A stretch of 64,000 nt of DNA from Apostichopus japonicus. Its lineage: Eukaryota > Echinodermata > Holothuroidea > Aspidochirotida > Stichopodidae. Shown one piece after another: positions 12,794 to 24,800 of this stretch. The stretch spans positions 9,306,714-9,370,713 of the forward strand of contig NC_092567.1 of the NCBI RefSeq assembly GCF_037975245.1, written 5' to 3'. The notes under the pieces are model-generated. The model was not told the origin of the DNA. It did no database searches and saw only the letters and a program-made list of their open reading frames with translations. The translations under genes and the position numbers were made by a program. How positions within the stretch are numbered: the first letter of the stretch is position 1; each line of letters begins with the position of its first letter.

Positions 12794-12799
12794 GTGTGG

Positions 12800-13800
12800 A
12801 TGAATTTTCTGCCATCCAGAAAACCTGGCGACCCACCGAAAAGAATTGTGACTCACCTTTGGGTAATGCCCCACACTAATTCTTATGAAATTACTTCAAA
12901 CTTTCTTGACTTAGTTATGCAGATACAAAACTCTCATTTATTTAACACAACTAGTTGTAATTAAGTCCCCGACTCAGAATACAAGAAGGATCATTTTGCC
13001 AATTAATATTCTGGAAAATGTCACCTCTTGATTTAAAGCATCTGCATTACACAGAAGAGGTTTTTGTAATTGTTTACACTTTGACAATCTTGTAAGGAGT
13101 ATATGAAAGTCTACCCAAGCAAAATACAGCAAAAACCTACTAAATTACAGTAAAAGAAGACAGAATAAAGGAGACAGTGCAAAGAGATTTAACATTTGAA
13201 GCACATTTATTACATCTTTGATAGCACAACATTATTTTCATCCAAAATATATAACATTTAATAGTAAAGCAATCTACAAACATCAATGACTGATACTTTT
13301 CCTAGTTAAAACAGTAAATGTTGTTTCCAACTTGTTGTCAACTACAACTTTCAAACCATGACATTTATCTCATGTTGGGGAAAGTAAGATAAAGCATGAC
13401 CACACAAACCAATGGTCAGGACTACAGTTACTGCTGTAAAACTATCGCTCACATTTCAGCTGATAATTGTTTCGGTTGATATGAAAACTGCTCTCTGTCA
13501 CAGTTTAAATGCTACAATGATTGGGTTTTAGCCAGTCTCGTGAGGTCTCATACACTTCTCACAAGTTCTCACAAGATCTTGCATAATTCCCACGAAATCT
13601 CGTGAGAATCTCACAAGACAGTTTTTATAAGAATGTCTACGTTATCTATCAGATATTTTAGATACTTCTAGAGACATTGGTGTTAAATGCACTAGTAGCG
13701 CTGGATTTGGCAGAATTTAACAGTGATGGAATAAGGCTGGATTTAGACCATAAACTTTGACAATAAAAGGTTTATATAGATGGGTGTAACGATATAATGT
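12800..13800. other. Gene-free stretch
   Basis: AT-rich, with a short stretch of TCTCACAAG-like repeats around 13545-13615. Nothing else recognised. Confidence 0.4.
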
Positions 13801-13814
13801 AAACATCTATAGGC

Positions 13815-14008
13815 ACTGCTAGCAACAAAGTTCACAAGAAAAACAGCTTCTCACGCAAAAAGAAACCTCTAATGCCGGTAATCTAAAGCGATGGACATCT
13901 CAGGAACAAGGTATCACGTTTCATTACTGTACTGTCACTTGCAAGCAACAGAAAGTTTACTTTTTCAGATGGCCGCACGAGGTTTGGGGCGAGTCTTCAA
14001 TGCCTTCA
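13815..14008 (-). mobile_element. Partial inverted copy of the TTAA-type element end
   Basis: Read on the minus strand, this segment starts AGGCATTGAAGACTCG, repeats the interior of the element at 11248, and shares ATTACCGGCATTAGA followed by GTTTCTTTTTGCG with 11,505-11,560. The outer four bases are TTGA rather than TTAA. The far end was not found, so it is a fragment or a decayed copy. Confidence 0.6.
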
Positions 14009-14576
14009 ATATATGATTGTGTGGTGATCATGTTCATGAATATTCAATGGCTGCGAGTACATGTCTTATTTGGTTTTTGGTTTTTTATTGATAGGTCATG
14101 CTGCAGGCCGTTGTAGCTGCCCTTACATTTAACCAAGCTAATCTGGCCCTGATTATTGACTACACTATGTGTGTCCCAGTAAATTTGCTAAAGAATATAG
14201 TTAACTAAAGATGATGATGTTAAAAGGCAAGATGCATTGGCAGCATCAACTTTCAATACCTGCACATTCTGACAAGAATATCAAATGTTGACTGCATGAA
14301 CATTTATAGCAATCCAGCTGCCATTGATTCATTGGAGATGAACCCTACTGGAGGATACACTCACATAAATCATGTCAGAATCTCACTTTGTTCTGTTGAC
14401 GTTCAACAATGAAAGACAAACTCTGACAGAGTGAACCACTATGTTAATTGTGACCAAAGCATCATCATATTAACTTGTTCTTTACATAAGCCATACATTC
14501 AGATTTTCACATGTAGATCATCAAATTGATAATCAAGTATTCACATGTTTCGATAGCGGATTTCCAAAGGATGATA

Positions 14577-16379
14577 AACAAGAGCATCAATGACGCAGTA
14601 TCTCAATACTGGAAGTTTTAATTTTGATTCCTAATTTCAAATCTTTGCTCTGTCTCTACAATTATCAATCATGGTACAACAAATATATAACTTGCATTTT
14701 TGCTACTTTGCCACGAATAGTCTCTGCAGGTTACACTTTATCCTGCTAGTCTTGCCTTTAGCGCTCATTGCCTGTTAGTCGAAAGAACGACGTTGCAAGG
14801 TTTAGTAATGTCATAGAATATTTAAGAACTTGTTTTTTATGTGGTATCCTTCATCTTGGGTCAGTCTCTGTTGGACTTTTTGGTCATATAGTTTGACGTC
14901 AATGACAACGGCCAAATAAGAAGAGGCGAACAACTCGACCAGATTCTTGATGCCTGCCTTGAGAGCTAGGCCTATTGACCTACTGTATGTTACTGTAGAC
15001 TGCAGTGGTGACTACCATCAAAACTGTGTCCACTTCTAGATATCAAAACAACCCACGTTTTTCCATCTCAAGTTTTCTGACATGAAGATTTCATGGATTT
15101 ATGACTTGGAAAAATAATGTAAAAGAAGATTACAAGTTTTTATATGCAAGTGATGGGTGGCCTCTTCCTCCCCTAATAGCCACCTCAGTTCCTCTCCATT
15201 TTGTTATTTTATTTTAATTCTTTGTACATTTGATGTCAAACATTACAGGTTCAAAAGAAAGCTAAACATACTTCTTATAACCTTATACATCTTATATCCT
15301 TATAAATAAAACATAACCTTATACAATTTTTATAGTCTTATAAAAGTTGTGATGCTATGGCCGGCTCCTCTTTTATACGTACCCATCAACAAACTTACCC
15401 TGGTCCTTCCTAGGAAGAGCTGTCTAAACACCAGTACAATGCTAATGTGGCTATCACTGAAAGCCTAATAGACCTAGGGGGCCTAGGCTAGGCCTATATA
15501 TATATTGTTTTAAATGCACTAGGCCTACAGTAAGTAGCCTTCAGAAATACAAGAATGTGTATACGTAATTATACAAAATACATGAAGGGCAATCAAACAA
15601 ACTTATCATGGCCCTTGCTCTGAAAAGCTACCTGAACACCAGTACTATCCTTAAATGGAGGTTACAAAAACGAAGGCCTGATATAAAATGCACTTATATG
15701 TAATTAGCATGCAATACACTACACCTGGCGTACCTAACTACAATACAAAAATTGGTCGCGAGGGTAGCCATTTTCGTATATCTAACATGTAGCTGCCATG
15801 AGTCATAGCCAATCTGCTACAAAACAGACTTGGGGGCGGGGCTTAATCATCAAAAACGGACCTTTTTACTAAAAGTAGGGGCGGCAGCTCAGTGTTGTTT
15901 TAAGAAAGAAAAATCATTTAAACATCAAATAAAGCAAATAAAAGCCATAAAATGTCATATACAGCTGGTAAAATTCTTATTAATACCTACCTGTAAACAA
16001 CTAATGAAAGTTTAAAATGTTAATAAAATATATAATACATAGGACCCTATCTTAGACGATACCACTGTTGACAGACAATTCTATTCTATTCTCTTTCATA
16101 AAACATAAGTTTTGGAGCGTGTGCAAAAATGGGTTGTTTAAACTGGATTTCAGACCAAATTGGCCCGATTTGGACATAAATCGGTGAAGAAGTCATAGAA
16201 TGTGATAAAATTCTCGAATAAAAAATGGTAACTTTTGTTGGCCTATATGATATATGCTTGCTCTGAAAATTCCAGAGAAAAAGAACTTTATATGAAGACG
16301 CTGAAAAATTTTTAAGAGAGGAGAGAGTCCCACTTACTGTTACAATATCTCTATACATGTAATGTATTGAGATAAAAAT
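14577..16379. repeat. 1.8-kb dispersed repeat, copy 1 (uninterrupted)
   Basis: From CAAGAGCATCAATGA to GTATTGAGATAAAAAT this segment is repeated in the same orientation at 30738-34264, with only scattered differences by eye. Both ends contain ATCTCAATAC in opposite orientation, which may be a short inverted terminus. No convincing open frame; class unknown. This copy retains the unoccupied CACCAGTA site (15637-15644) into which a hAT-type element inserted in copy 2. Confidence 0.85.
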
Positions 16380-16389
16380 TAACATCAAA

Positions 16390-18400
16390 CTAATCCAAAA
16401 TGGAATGGATGCAGTCCCTCATGAAACAAGTAAGATCAACATAAGACAAAATGTCCAGTCATTTCAGAGGACACAAACAAAAAGAAAGAAGTGAAAAAAA
16501 ACTTTCAAATTTTCAAGGTGATAGACGCATTCAAGGTGGTGTCTGTAAGTATAGAGTTCCCGGACCTCACATTGATCACAGCAACATCTACTGATGTAAA
16601 TACAGTAATACAGTATTTGATTTGGGGGGGCTGTAACGACTTGCTTGAAAAATATAACTGGAATTGTTCGCACGCTCTGCGCGCATTCAACGTGTTAATG
16701 TACATTGGATATAGACATTCATCGGTAATTACATCACATGCCAATAACATACAATCATTTTCCATGTTATTACCCTTCCATATTGGTTAAATGATTGGGG
16801 AAGTTGTTACAATGTTAATGGTAATAATAATATCAGTTTAACCATTGAAAAATACATTGCAAAGTATTCTTCTTTCAGTAGGTGCCCAAAAAATTCTCAG
16901 CATATTGCCCGAATTTTCTCCCCCAAAAAATGGAAAAACACATTGCAAATTATTTTTCTTTCAGTCGGTGCCCGAAAATTTCTCACCATATTGCCCAAAT
17001 TTTCACCAAAATATTGTGGTTGGGGGGGCTGCAGCTCCCCCGCCCCCTATGCATATGCCTGCAAGAACTGTGCAGTAACTGTGAATACTTCACACAGGGC
17101 ACATGTCAGTAGCAAATATCTTTCTCCAGAAATGACATTTTGAACAGACTCAGATATGAAAGTAACAATTAACATGGAACAATGGGTTGAAATTGTGAGT
17201 GTTTCATGATGGACTTAATTGTAACCTCAGATGTTATGTGTACTACAGAGAAATTAATGATTTTATAGTCAAGTCATTTACCTTGACAAATATGCTAAAT
17301 TTGTTATTCTGGGAACAGCTAAACTGTATAAATGCAATGTTTCAGTGTGTGTTGTTATAAATGCATTGTTTTAGTGTGTGTTGTTATAAATGCATTGTTA
17401 ATATAGTGTGTGTTGCTATTAATCAATATTCTTCTCTTCATATATTCATTTGTTAACAGGTTAACAAACAGGCTGATGATAAAACAGACATATGAATCTG
17501 AACAAATATGAGAAATTGCACCTGCACACAGATTGCAGTCAAACCAATCCATTAATGCAAATACTTCTACCATTTCTAGTGGATTTAAGCAACACGAACT
17601 GACGGATAGAGGCAATAGTAAACAAAGACATAGCAACTAACTAAACATGAGGCTGTCTAATGGTTTACTAAAGACCAACAGGCAACATTCAAGTTGGTAT
17701 GAGGTTATGTTGAAACCAATTAAATATAAGTGATTAGATGGCAGAACAGTTTACATACCGGTTAAAATGTCAAATTTATACAATATAAAGGCAAATTTAT
17801 TTAATCTTTCAAACTTTATCGATAAGGACATGCTAATATTGTTACTTCCTATACTTTTCTCATCACAATACGACTGTTTTTTGGGTAATTGTCTTTATAA
17901 TTTAAGAAGCTTACTGAATCTCCAACAAGAGTTTAGCTAGACAAAGATATTCCTGTACATCTTCTCTGTCCAAAGAATGGATCATGATTAGACATCAATA
18001 TATCTATATATATCTATCAATATATCTATCAATATCATCATTTTTTTTTACATTACCACAAGAGATAGATGTCTATTTGGAATATTCTTATCTTTCTGTT
18101 CATATTTTTCAAGGTGGAAGAAAATAATGCTGTTAATGAAGTGAATATTATTGTTAGGTAATAATATGAATATTTAGACATTGTCAACAAAATTTGCATA
18201 AAGTACTTCTACCAATCAAAATAAAGCAAGTGATGAATAAAGAAGCATTCAACTTCAAAGACCTAGTGAACGTCATTTGGACTTGGTCAAGTCTACTATA
18301 TAAAATGTGTCTCAAAGTTTATTTTCGTAGTCAAGTGGATCGGAGGGTAGGTTGCATGAATTATCAGCTTTCCTAAACACCAATAAGAAATTGTTTGGGT
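16390..18400. other. Gene-free stretch with short repeats
   Basis: Contains an imperfect two-copy repeat of about 85 bp near 16850-17010 (TTTCAGTAGGTGCCC and TTTCAGTCGGTGCCC) and a G-run/C-run pair near 17020-17046. There is a duplicated TTTAGTGTGTGTTGTTATAA near 17340-17410 and a TATC-rich microsatellite at 17998-18040. No gene recognised. Confidence 0.45.
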
Positions 18401-18403
18401 AAC

Positions 18404-18983
18404 TTAAAGGATTGGTTCAGTTGTCATACATGTATATGTTATATGAAAGAGGACAATAAAAGAAACACAATGGTGAAAACAATGTTCTTATATCTTTTTC
18501 GGTTAAAGAGATATTCAAGTGTAAAGTTTTATCAGGTTGTGTAGCAACTGCTGAAATCTGACTAGCTTTGATGTCACATCCTCACATTCCTGAAAAGTCT
18601 TTGTGTTTTTTTCTCTAGATATTTTGTGAGATTTCATGACTTTCAACCAAAAGATATGTCAGGAGATCTCATACTTGTCAAAGGAAGTATTTGAGATTAA
18701 ACATCTGAAGAATTTTTGATTATATTATTTTCAAATGTGTTAAAAAATGTAAATAATTTTTAAAGAAATCTATTTACACATGTTAAGGAAGTGAGGATGT
18801 GACATCACACCCTCACAGTTAGTCTATCTACATCAGTCGTTTTCAAATAAATTTTGATATCTTCAAAGTGTCATAACTCCTTAACAGAGCATGCTATCAT
18901 GGTAGTTTCTTCACTGTTCTTTTTGTCTTTTTGTGCTCTTTCATACAAAATACACATGTCAAACACCTGAAACAATCCTTTAA
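18404..18983. mobile_element. TTAA-flanked MITE, 572 bp
   Basis: TTAA at 18404-18407 and 18980-18983. Ends AGGATTGGTTCAG and (reverse complement of the right end) AGGATTGTTTCAG. Similarity continues inward (ATGAAAGAG). A second inner inverted pair, GATGTCACATCCTCAC (near 18570) and GTGAGGATGTGACATC (near 18792), lets the whole element fold. Non-coding. Confidence 0.8.
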
Positions 18984-18989
18984 CAGGCT

Positions 18990-20635
18990 TAATGTAATTA
19001 ATAAGCATGAAACTTTATGCTGCTGCAGTAGCACATAGATGACCTGATTATACAACAGGTTTACCACATGTGACGAAATGTGACAGAAACTGAAAACAAT
19101 GCCACTATTGAAGAAGTGACTGGCGTTTCATCCCTAACACATTGTAAAATATATAATATTTCATTCAGATACTCAAGAACATGACAGTAAATATTTATGT
19201 GTTAGAGAAGCCTCATCATTAACAATGAATATTAAGCAATTTCAGTTAAGCAAAATAATTTGGTTTGCCTTTGAATGAACTTTCCAAAATTGTGATTCTT
19301 TGCCTCTTTCCAAATTTGTTCGTACCCTCTCAGTATGTTTTCTTTTATTATTTTACTGCAAATGAATGAATTTTGTTCAAATCTTGCCAGTACCTCAATA
19401 ATTTATTTATAGCTGCCTCTACCCTACACAAATAAGCAACACCTAACAATGCTACAATTACTTGTCATACACTGTGTAAAGAATTATTAAGACTTCAGTA
19501 AGACATTTTTAATCTTGCAAGATCTTATTTTGTAAACCAATGATCAATCAACAAAGTGATGTCATCATATGCAGCACCATATGGTAAACAATACAGTAAT
19601 TACATACACAGTAATTAGGCCTTTAATGTTTTAATGAACATAGACCTTGATTCAATAGACCCTAAAGCTCATGGATTGTTCAGTTAACAAATACAGTATT
19701 ACATTATTTATCTGTATAACTATTGATCTGTTAGTCTTTGCTATCATGACTAACATACCCTGTTTGGTGGTTACCCATTAACCCAGGCGTTACACCCCAT
19801 GATCCTTTTGTATTCATAAAGTTGAGGATCTTACCTGTTTAAATTCCCTCCTCTCCTGCTCCACCTCCTTCCCAACTCCCCCTCCCCACACCCCCTTCTC
19901 CCATCTCATAAAGTTAACACTTAATAAATACTATGGAATGTCCAGATAAAATATTTCAACTAAGAGAATGATTGTCCTTTTATTTTCAAAGGCAGAATAC
20001 CAATCATTCAGTCAAGCTACTGAAAATGATTCAAATTACAAAACTATTTTACATGATTGCAATCAATGAACATCTTTTAACAATTAAAACACCTTTCATT
20101 CCTATGAAAAAAAATCGTTCTTAATTAAAAACAATATAATATACACAAGTTCAAGGGAATGTCACTAAATTAGCATTTTAACTCCTTCTTGAGAGAAAAG
20201 GAGAACTTGATAAACATACATTTGAGAGAAGTATATATACAAATGGCACAAGACTTGTTTGTCTTCACAGTATCAACATTTCAAGACATCCATTTTGTAA
20301 ATCATGAAAGTGTATTCAAAGACTATTATTACCGTGTTAGTTGAAAGAAAAATAATCCCTTAAACGAAGCATTAAACAACATAAAATAAAACCCTGGTCG
20401 ATGTACCAAAAATATTTGAGAGTCAACAATATTCCTTTTTATTCTTACTTACTTTCTTACTCATACAGTTACTTATAATCTGTGGTTGTATAAGTACTTC
20501 TCCATGCTGGTTTATCAATCCCTCCTGACTCCAGGCATCAAACTTCATGTTACTAGCTAACTGACAGTGGATAATTGACATTTGCCAGTAGAAAAAAAGA
20601 CATGGGTAATTATCTGCCAGTAGACATAAAGCACT
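18990..20635. other. Gene-free stretch downstream of the DCDC1-like gene
   Basis: AT-rich with a C/T-rich tract at 19847-19908 on the plus strand. No coding signal. It may contain distal 3' UTR of the minus-strand gene ending at 21841, but no end could be fixed. Confidence 0.4.
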
Positions 20636-20639
20636 TAAA

Positions 20640-20850
20640 CATGACATGAACTTAACATGAACATGAACTTAAACATGAAATATAAACATGTTTAATGACT
20701 TAAACATGACATGAACTTAACATGAACATGATTTAAACATGAAATATAAACATGTTTAATGACTTAAACATGTCATGAAATTAACATGAACATGAACTTA
20801 AACATGAAATATAAAACATGTTTGAAAACGTTAGCATGAACTTAAACATG
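20640..20850. repeat. Roughly 60-bp tandem repeat, about 3.5 copies
   Basis: Units built of CATGAACTTAACATGAACATG and AAACATGAAATATAAACATG. Imperfect; rich in AACATG steps. Confidence 0.85.
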
Positions 20851-21092
20851 TTAATACTTAAATCAAATAACCATCATTAGCCTGTGTGTGTAGTTCAAGG
20901 AAAAGGCCAGTGAGGACTTGACTTTAGCCAGAAGATTTTTTAAGCACTGGCAGATTTTTGAGGCTAAACTTTTCAAATTCTAGGCCTGCTGACTTATCCT
21001 ATGTATATGTGGGCGATGATATACAATATGGTATATACAAACAGAATCAATGTTATAAATACTATCAATAATATAAATACCTCTAATACTAT

Positions 21093-21520
21093 CTTGATTG
21101 ATATCAATAAGATCCCACTTGAGTTTATTGTATCAACAATACAAATCACTGTCTGTACATCTCTCACAGTGCAACAATGATTGATATCAATAAGATACCA
21201 CTTGAGTTTATTGTATCAACAATACAAATCACTGGCTGTATGTCTCTCACAGTGCTTAACAATGATTGATATCAATAAGATACCACTTGAGTTTATTGTA
21301 TCAACAATACAAATCACTGGCTGTATGTCTCTCACAGTGCTTAACAATGATTGATATCAATAGGATACCACTTGAGTTTATTGTATCAACAATACAAATC
21401 ACTGGCTGTATGTCTCTCACAGTGCTTAACAATGATTGATATCAATAGGATACCACTTGAGTTTATTGTATCAACAATACAAATCACTGGCTGTATGTCT
21501 CTCACAGTGCTTAACAATAT
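21093..21520. repeat. 85-bp tandem array, 5 copies
   Basis: Units contain GATTGATATCAATAAGATAC and ACTTGAGTTTATTGTATCAAC. It lies just downstream of the DCDC1-like stop codon, so is probably within or near the 3' UTR. Each unit has AATAAA on the minus strand (GATACAATAAACTC), giving several candidate poly(A) signals. Confidence 0.88.
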
Positions 21521-21840
21521 ATTAGGATTAACACTGCTGGTATCACCACATTTACATAATACTTGATAACAGTATCAATCTATGCAATTAGTATTACAAC
21601 AATAATGTAATTCAAGACAAAACAAGAATGGAAATCTTCTTTGCTCTGTTACAATTCATATTCAGTTTGTCACAAAAATTGGTTCTGTTACATACTGCAA
21701 AGTTTAAATTTAGCATACCAAAATGAACAACCAGGCAAATCTGTTAATGATAGACCAAACTAAACGATAGAATTATGATAGTTCTGGAATCTAAGAAGGT
21801 AACTGACAGATTTATAAGCGTCCTTTGTCAAAAGTGATTC

Positions 21841-21888
21841 CTAAGGAGGAGCAGGTAAGGCCAATGATGGGGGTCCAAAAGGGTCCAC
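21841..21888 (-). CDS. DCDC1: DCDC1-like last coding exon with stop
   Basis: Acceptor TTTCATTACAG, phase 0, codes VDPFGPPSLALPAPP then TAG. Separated from the previous exon by an 8.7-kb intron made almost entirely of the 82-bp array. Short, so called mainly on phase, splice site and stop. Confidence 0.65.
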   Translation of the reverse strand: MDPFGPPSLALPAPP

Positions 21889-24800
21889 CTGTAATGAAAC
21901 AAAAAACAATCAGAATATTAGTAATCTTGATGTCAAACATGTATTCGCATTATATATGAAACTATCCAAATATTATATACTCTTATGCTTAATACATAGA
22001 ATCACTTATTAAGATTTATAACTGTGACTCTACCACAACACAGGTACAGGTCAGATCACATGATACCTGTTAACTTAGTACAGTGTTGCTAGGGATGTTC
22101 TGGTGGTCATGTGACATGAGAGACATATAACGCAGTCACATGATACCTGTAAACTTAGTCCAGTGTTTCTAGGGATGACCTGGTGGTCATATGACATGAG
22201 AGACATATAACGCAGTCACATGATACCTGTAAACTAAGTCCAGTGTTTCTAGGGATGTTCTGGTGGTCATATGACATGAGAGACATATATTGCACAGTCA
22301 CATGATACCTGTAAACTTAGTCCAGTGTTTCTAGGGATGTTCTGGTGGGCATATGACATGAGAGACATATATTGCACAGTCACATGATACCTGTAAACTT
22401 AGTCCAGTGTTTCTAGGGATGTTCTGGTGGTCATGTGACATGAGAGACATATAATGCACAGTCACTTGATACCTGTAAACTTAGTCCAGTGTTTCTAGGG
22501 ATGTTCTGGTGGTCATGTGACATGAGACACATATTACACACAGTCACATGATACCCGTAAACTTAGTCCAGTGTTTCTAGGGATGTTCTGGTGGTCATAT
22601 GACATGAGAGACATATAATGCACAGTCACATGATACCTGTAAACTTAGTCCAGTGTTTCTAGGGATGTTCTGGTGGTCATATGACATGAGAGACATATAA
22701 TGCACAGTCACACGATACCTGTAAACTTAGTCCAGTGTTTCTAGGGATGTTCTGGTGGTCATATGACATGAGAGACATATAATGCACAGTCACATGATAC
22801 CTGTAAACTTAGTCCAGTGTTTCTAGGGATGTTCTGGTGGTCATATGACATGAGAGACATATATTGCACAGTCACTTGATACCTGTAAACTTAGTCCAGT
22901 GTTTCTAGGGATGTTCTGGTGGTCATATGACATGAGAGACATATATTGCACAGTCACTTGATACCTGTAAACTTAGTCCAGTGTTTCTAGGGATGTTCTG
23001 GTGGTCATATGACATGAGAGACATATATTGCACAGTCACTTGATACCTGTAAACTTAGTCCAGTGTTTCTAGGGATGTTCTGGTGGTCATATGACATGAG
23101 AGACATATAACACACAGTCACATGATACCTGTAAACTTAGTCCAGTGTTTCTAGGGATGTTCTGGTGGTCATATGACATGAGAGACATATATTGCACAGT
23201 CACTTGATACCTGTAAACTTAGTCCAGTGTTGCTAGGGATGTTCTGGTGGTCATGTGACATGAGAGACATATATTGCACAGTCACATGATACCTGTAAAC
23301 TTAGTCCAGTGTTTCTAGGGATGTTCTGGTGGTCATGTGACATGAGAGACATATAATGCACAGTCACATGATACCTGTAAACTTAGTCCAGTGTTTCTAG
23401 GGATGTTCTGGTGGTCATATGACATGAGAGACATATAATGCACAGTCACACGATACCTGTAAACTTAGTCCAGTGTTTCTAGGGATGTTCTGGTGGTCAT
23501 ATGACATGAGAGACATATAATGCACAGTCACACGATACCTGTAAACTTAGTCCAGTGTTTCTAGGGATGTTCTGGTGGTCATATGACATGAGACACATAT
23601 AATGCACAGTCACATGATACCTGTAAACTTAGTCCAGTGTTGCTAGGGATGTTCTGGTGGTCATGTGACATGAGACACATATAATGCAAAGTCACATGAT
23701 ACCTGTACACTTAGTCCAGTGTTTCTAGGGATGTTCTGGTGGTCATGTGACATGAGAGACATATATTGCACAGTCACTTGATACCTGTAAACTTAGTCCA
23801 GTGTTTCTAGGGATGTTCTGGTGGGCATATGACATGAGAGACATATATTGCACAGTCACTTGATACCTGTAAACTTAGTCCAGTGTTTCTAGGGATGTTC
23901 TGGTGGGCATATGACATGAGAGACATATATTGCACAGTCACACGATACCTGTAAACTTAGTCCAGTGTTTCTAGGGATGTTCTGGTGGGCATATGACATG
24001 AGAGACATATAATGCACAGTCACACGATACCTGTAAACTTAGTCCAGTGTTTCTAGGGATGTTCTGGTGGTCATATGACATGAGAGACATATAATGCACA
24101 GTCACACGATACCTGTAAACTTAGTCCAGTGTTTCTAGGGATGTTCTGGTGGTCATATGACATGAGAGACATATAATGCACAGTCACACGATACCTGTAA
24201 ACTTAGTCCAGTGTTTCTAGGGATGTTCTGGTGGTCATATGACATGAGAGACATATAATGCACAGTCACACGATACCTGTAAACTTAGTCCAGTGTTTCT
24301 AGGGATGTTCTGGTGGTCATATGACATGAGAGACATATAATGCACAGTCACACGATACCTGTAAACTTAGTCCAGTGTTTCTAGGGATGTTCTGGTGGTC
24401 ATATGACATGAGACACATATATTGCACAGTCACATGATACCTGTAAACTTAGTCCAGTGTTTCTAGGGATGTTCTGGTGGGCATATGACATGAGAGACAT
24501 ATATTGCACAGTCACATGATACCTGTAAACTTAGTCCAGTGTTTCTAGGGATGTTCTGGTGGTCATATGACATGAGAGACATATATTGCACAGTCACTTG
24601 ATACCTGTAAACTTAGTCCAGTGTTTCTAGGGATGTTCTGGTGGTCATATGACATGAGAGACATATAACACACAGTCACATGATACCTGTAAACTTAGTC
24701 CAGTGTTTCTAGGGATGTCCTGGTGGTCATGTGACATGAGAGACATATAATGCACAGTCACTTGATACCTGTAAACTAAGTCCAGTGTTTCTAGGGATGT

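Noticed and set aside
15830-16388. Frames shared by both copies of the 1.8-kb repeat (for example MGAGLNHQKRTF)
   Set aside because: They are conserved only because the copies are recent; short, without domains, and the start codon is not ATG in the first.
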